From Branchiostoma floridae (lineage: Eukaryota; Chordata; Leptocardii; Amphioxiformes; Branchiostomatidae): a stretch of 64,000 nt of DNA. How positions within the stretch are numbered: the first letter of the stretch is position 1; every line of letters starts with the position of its first letter. The DNA lies in contig NC_049987.1 of the NCBI RefSeq assembly GCF_000003815.2, forward strand, positions 717,473 through 781,472. Reading direction: 5' to 3'. A program made the position numbers and the translations under genes. Shown here piece by piece: positions 49,001-55,000 of the stretch. The notes under the pieces were generated by a model, which was given only the letters and a program-made list of their open reading frames with translations, made no database searches and was not told the origin of the DNA.

Positions 49001-52000
49001 GCCTGCAGTGTGTGGGACCCACACACCCAAGAACAGGTGAGGAAGGTTGAGATGGTCCAGCGACGAGCGGCCCGGTATGTAACAAACAACTACCAACGAA
49101 ACACATGCTCTGTCACTGCCCTAATCAATCAACTGGGATGGCAGTCATTACAATCCAGAAGAAAGAACGCCAGACTTATTACCATGTATAAGATCATTCA
49201 CAACAACATTTCTGTCCCACATGCATCCAAGCTGGTCCTGGCGACTCGATGCTCCCGCCGCACCAACCACGCTTTCAAGCTACAGGCCATCGCGAGCAAA
49301 TCCAACTTCTATAGGCTCTCGTTCTTCCCTCGTACCATCCAGGAGTGGAATGAACTTGAGCCTGGTGTGGCGGAGGCGGGGTCTCTCTCCCAGTTCAAAA
49401 CTGAACTGGGGAGGGCCCTGCTGCATTGAGTCGCCCCTACACGTCCTTGTATATATGTAAATAACACTAACCCACCACATTCACCTGTCTTGTCTTTTGC
49501 ACCCACAGATCAGTTGTTTATGTTCCGTTGTGTGCTTTTTTTTGTGCCTTTGTTTTCCCTATGTTTGTACGGCACTAGCACCTGTTACTAACAAACATGC
49601 GCCCTGCTATTAATCCCCGTAAGGGGGCTAAGCAGTAGAAAAGAAGAAGAAGAACATGTTACCTCAATCGTCACCAAAGGGAGTAAGAGACTCTATATGA
49701 TAAGAAACCTGAAGAAACACGGACTGGACATAAGTGACCTTGTACTCGTCTTCATCGGTTTCGTGCGGCCTCTTCTTGAGTACGCCTGTGTCATCTGGCA
49801 CCCCGGTCTTACCAGAGTTTTATCATCGAAAGTCGAACGCGTGCAGAAGAGGGCTCTGAGGATTATACTCGGACGGCAGTACGTCACTTACGACAGTGCA
49901 CTGAACACTTCGGGTCTTTGTCGACTGGACTGTAGAAGGGACAATCTATGCCTACGATTTGCACGAACTCTTGTCAACTCTGAAAGATTCAGTTATTGGC
50001 TTCCATCTAGACGAGGGGATACCCATGATAGGTCTCTAAGAAACAAAGACAAACTCTCTCACTTCCGGTGTAGAACTGCTCGTTTCGCTACCGTACTGTG
50101 TAAAGCTTCTGAACCAAGACGGGTAATTTGTGAATAGTAGCGAATCTTTCTTTGTGTAGTAACTGACCAGTTATTGTAAACAGTAGATGTTATGTTGTGA
50201 CTCGATCATTTTAAAAGTGTTAACTTGAGTTAGGGGTTGAAACAATGAGTGTCAAAAAACGACAATTCAGCCATTTGTAAATGTGCTGCAAATGTTTTTA
50301 ATGTCAATGGCAATAATAAACCATTTTTCATTAGGTCCGATGGCTGATTGCATCCGAAGTAAAACAGTTTAACGGTGGTATAAGAAAGTAAAGACTTAAC
50401 AAAGAGGGAAAATAAAACATATAGATATAGCCACATCAAGTTATGTTGTTGGTTCTAGACTTTTCAGAAAAAAACAGAAACGACAGGACAATAAAGTTAT
50501 TTAAAAATTCGAGACGTCTTTTTTTATTAGGTAATGGCTCATACAAAACAAGAAAATTTAAGTTTTCAGCTTGACGAAAACAAACACTCCTGCTATACAG
50601 TACATTTACCTACTTGATAATTATTTCAATTCTAAAAAAACGTATGCCCTAATTATAACCTGAATAAAAAATGTTCACTGCAATAATAAATGTATCCACA
50701 TCAAAAGGAGCTTATAACATTACTTAGACCTAGTAGTCGTAGTAGGATTTGGTGAATGACTTAATGTAATTTTATGATAAACATTTTTTGAATGGAATGT
50801 GTGATGTTTTTTTGTCACTTTCTTAAAATAGGAGCTGACGATTGTTATAACCAATTAGTCATGCATAAGCGCTCCTGTAGAAAAGTATATTCGTCCATAC
50901 GGGCCTGGGACAATTTACAATTTTATATTAGTTCACTTTGGGGGATAAGTTACTGTTAAACTGTTTCATTTTGTGAAGGGTTGATTTGGAACAGTCCAAT
51001 GTTGTGTTTGAAGGGGTATGGATGAAATATGCTGTATTTGCTCCCAAGCAAATGCCGGCCTATCTAGTTAAACCTAAACACATGTAGACACGATAAATCA
51101 CCTTCTTACGTGTAAACCTTACTTCACATATTTACTGATAGTAAAATGCTTGTCAGGTTTTTATTAGATAATTGTACATTGTGTAAGAAGAAAGAGCAGT
51201 TTGACTTTACAATCTAACTGATATAGCCAGAACACGACCGACACCATACCTGGTCAGTCGAATTCCGTTTTCAACTAAGGATATCTAATAACTATTGTAG
51301 TATCAGTTGTAATAGAAAGTGAAACAAGCAAAGAAGTGAACAGCAAGTTCTACTAGTCAGACAAACGAACGGCAAATTTTACATGTACAAACAAAAGGGA
51401 CGGCAGGGCTTAGTTGTCAAACAAAGGAAAGGCAAATTCTACTAGTAAGACAAAGGAACGGCAAGTTCTACTAGTCGCACAAAGAAATTGCAGAGTTTAC
51501 TTTTCAAATAAAGGAACGACAGTCTACAAGTGTGAACAAAAGGGACGGCAGGGCTTAGTTGTCAAACAAAGGAAAGGCAAATTCTACTAGTAAGACAAAG
51601 GAACGGCAAGTTCTACTAGTCGCACAAAGAAATGGCAGCGTTTACTTTTCAAATAAAGGAACGACAGTCTACAAGTGCGGACGGCAAAAGGGACGGCATA
51701 GTCTACTTGTCAAACAAAGGAATTAAATGGCAAATTTTACTAGTCACACAAAAGGAACGGTAGAGGAACGACAAATTTAATTAGTCAAACGAAGGAACGA
51801 CTGAGTGTAGATTTACTTGTCGAACGAAGGAATGGCAAGTTCTACCAGTCGCACAAAGGGACGGTAGAGTCTACTTCTTAAAGAAAGAAACGGCAAGTTC
51901 GACTAGTCAGACAAAAAATGGCAGATTCTACAAAGAAACGGTGGTCTTCCTGTAAACATAAAGCAACGACAGTCTACTTTCACAAAGGAACTTAGTGTAC

Positions 52001-55000
52001 TTGTACATAAACATGCGTCGTGCAATATAATTTGACTCTAAACTTGACTAACCTCCAGCTTAACCCTCATCCGACCGTATGGGGTCATTTTTGACCCCAG
52101 GCCTATATTTTTATCTGTCATAGCAACATTTTTCATCGGAGAAAAATTTCCTTCCATGAATTTGTTTGTATACATGTCTTACAACATCTACCAATTTTTC
52201 ACCGAGTTTTGTCCATTATTGTATAAGTTATACTTGAAAGTTTGTGTCTGGTTCGGTGGGGTCAAAAATGACCCCAGCCAATTATGAATCATTAATTACA
52301 TAAATATCAAGACATGTCAATGAAATAACAGGCATTCCTCATCATTGCTATTACAGCAATACGTTATAGTTGCTTAGACGATTAAACACCTAATATTTTG
52401 AAAGAAATTTAGTATTTTAGTGTAAAACACAGTTTTTCGACATTCTGCATAAATCATGATAATACGCACTAATTACATTTGCTAATGAAAATGAAAATGT
52501 TTCTAATTTATTAAGAAACAATATATGGACAGAATGTGCAGAAGGAACCTATAAGAAAAATCTCTGCGGGAAAATAGACAAGAGTTATTGTATGTGTGTG
52601 TTTCGATGGCGGAAAATGGTGCATAATTAAGTAATAGATTCGTTACTTTTCACAAATATTGTATTTTCTCTTGTTAAATAGCATTATTATGCTATAAGTA
52701 TTATTGCAGCATCAAAACCTTTGTTTAGAAATCTATAATTCAAAACATTGTTTAAGTAGGTTGAGTATGGTAGATTTTCTGAGCATATGTGGTTTCTCCT
52801 CATTTTCTGCATAAATTATGATAATGAGTAATAACTACTGACACCAAAACTTGTTAAAATATTTTTCATACATTGGTGAAACAGTAAATACATAGAAATG
52901 ACAAAATAAGCCAGCAGGAATATGTCTATGAGCAAAACAAAATGGGGTCAAAAATGACCCCATACGGTCAGATTCGTCGTAAAAATGTAACGGTCGGATG
53001 AGGGTTAATGCTCGCTGTCTTCTTGGTTGCTTCTCGGTAAGTTGGTCTCGACCCAGTTTTGATGGCAAACTGGCCGGCAAACGAGCAGGAGGTTCTTCTG
53101 TGGCCGGGGTCCTCGCTCCTCATATATCATTAAACCCTACCGTAACTCGAACGGAGAGCACAGAAAGCACTTGCTCAAGAGTTTCTGACTACATTTTATG
53201 GCGCTCGCTCACTCAAAAACTTAAATGCATTTAATACTTGTTTCCGGCCCAGCTGTCTTTCAATTATCTGCTTAACCCTAATCCGACTATATTATTTTTT
53301 TCATATCAATATTTCATCGAAGAACAATTCACTCTATGAGTTTGTATGCCTGTTTTACAACGTTTGGTACATTTATACCAAGCTTAGTCCATTGCTTTTA
53401 AGCAATATCTAAAAAGAAAATTGTCCGATCCGGTTGGTTCAAATGAATCCCAGCAAATTCAGCATTTTACGCTATGTCATATCATACAATTTAAATTCAA
53501 TTACAGGCTTTCATCATTTAGCTATGATAGCAACACGTCACGATTGCTTGGAAAAGAAAACGCACATTTTTTGGAGAAAAAAATAAGTGTTTTATATTCA
53601 AGGCAACCTCAAGGCGATGAGCTATAGGGACAACGTTCTCTTTTCAAATCACAATGTTCTACCTTTTAAATGGGACCGCGTAACTCCACGCCACCGTGTC
53701 CGGTCAGTGACCGAGGTTGCGGGTTCGAACCCGGCTTCTGTGTTTCAGATCTTGAGCCCTTGGGAAAGGCACTTTACACGACTTTCCTCACTTTACTCAG
53801 GTGAAAATGAGTACCTAGCTTCGGCTAGGGCCGTCCCTCGGATAGGATCTCAAATGGAGGTCCCGTGTGTGGGGAGTGCCATACCCCCACATGTTCGATG
53901 GTGCGGTGTGTGTTGGTGCAAATCCTTCTGTCTGGAGTTGGTGATTCACTACAAATCACCCGAATGAATGCCTGGCGAACCTCTGTGTCGTATTATCCAT
54001 ACGATGACTAACACCATTCACCCGGACGACAGACCTGGCTCACCACCGTCTTGTAATTAGCCAGCAAAATGCTATGTCACCCCGTTAAGGGCAGTATAAT
54101 CCCGCGGTGTGTCAGCACCTCGACCGATGATGAAGATGATGAAAATGGCAATGGCAATACTAAAAAGTTCATTTAAACGTTTTTTTTATAAAGAAATACC
54201 GGGTAGTAAGAAATTTTAAGTGATAATAAACTTTTTTATGGTCCGTATGGTGCGCAATCTTGGGTTTAGGCCGATGACGTCATCAATTTAGCAAATTTTA
54301 TTCAAGAATGAAAAAAAAACCTGGATGACATGTTACTTATATAAGAAAATAACATTAGTATAACAAATAAACGTAAAAAATACAATATTAGAGCAAAAAT
54401 TAGCGATTTTCGTCAAAAATGCCCATCCAGAAATGGATAACAAATAAATTTTCTTTACTTTATTGCGAACTGAAATTTAAAATGAGGCTGTTAAAAATTT
54501 TAGTAAATCTAGGGTAAGCAGTTTTGGTATTATGTGACATTAATTTTGTCTGAATAGGATTAATACATCTTAAGAGTTGAGTTGAAAATTGAAAGAAAGA
54601 CTCACCATCTAATATATATTTAAGGATTTGAAACAGCTTGTTGACAGTTCGCGCTTTAAAAAAGTACTGAGGAGCTTCCCTTGTCCTGCTGGCAATTTCT
54701 TGCTCAATTTATCATCCCAGAGCTGATGGCTTCATCAGATAAGTAAAACTTGCCTGTTCGGTGCTACTGCCGCTACAGATTTCCCCCTCCCCCCATTTGA
54801 TGGGCTTTGTCGTGGTATGGAACATTTCCATGAGGAATACTCCAAAGTCATAACTATACAGCTGAGCATTGCATGAGCATTGCACATATTTAATGTCCAT
54901 CCCGTATATAAACGGGCTCAGTAGGACAAGGGTTATTTAAAAACAAAAAAGTTCCTACCCCTGTTTGCCATCACAAGACCGCTGGATGAGACTCTTTTTC

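Larger units (their letters stand above)
40623..50140 (+). mobile_element. LINE A (CR1/jockey-type), interrupted by LINE C and LINE B
   Basis: Segments: 40,623-41,244 (ATG, N-terminal region and endonuclease start SMPGILLTNTRSLVNKMDEF up to GGGVAVYV), 45,377-47,355 (rest of the endonuclease, ASDHNVVIW, then RT with KATGPDGISPRIIREF and GVPQGTKLGPLLLLALVNDA), 49,653-50,140 (C-terminal DLVLVFIGFVRPLLEYACVI). 3' UTR follows to about 50,330 (AATAATAAACC). Remarkably open, but TGA/TAA breaks occur at 46,192-46,270 and the catalytic YVDD box reads YVDY at about 47,089-47,100, so the RT should be inactive. It lies in the 18-kb MACPF intron, antisense to the gene. Confidence 0.9.

Noticed and set aside
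54712-54900. Kinase-like ORF as an alternative MACPF exon
   Set aside because: Exons C and D join in frame without it and it contains a stop; kept only as a tentative relic.
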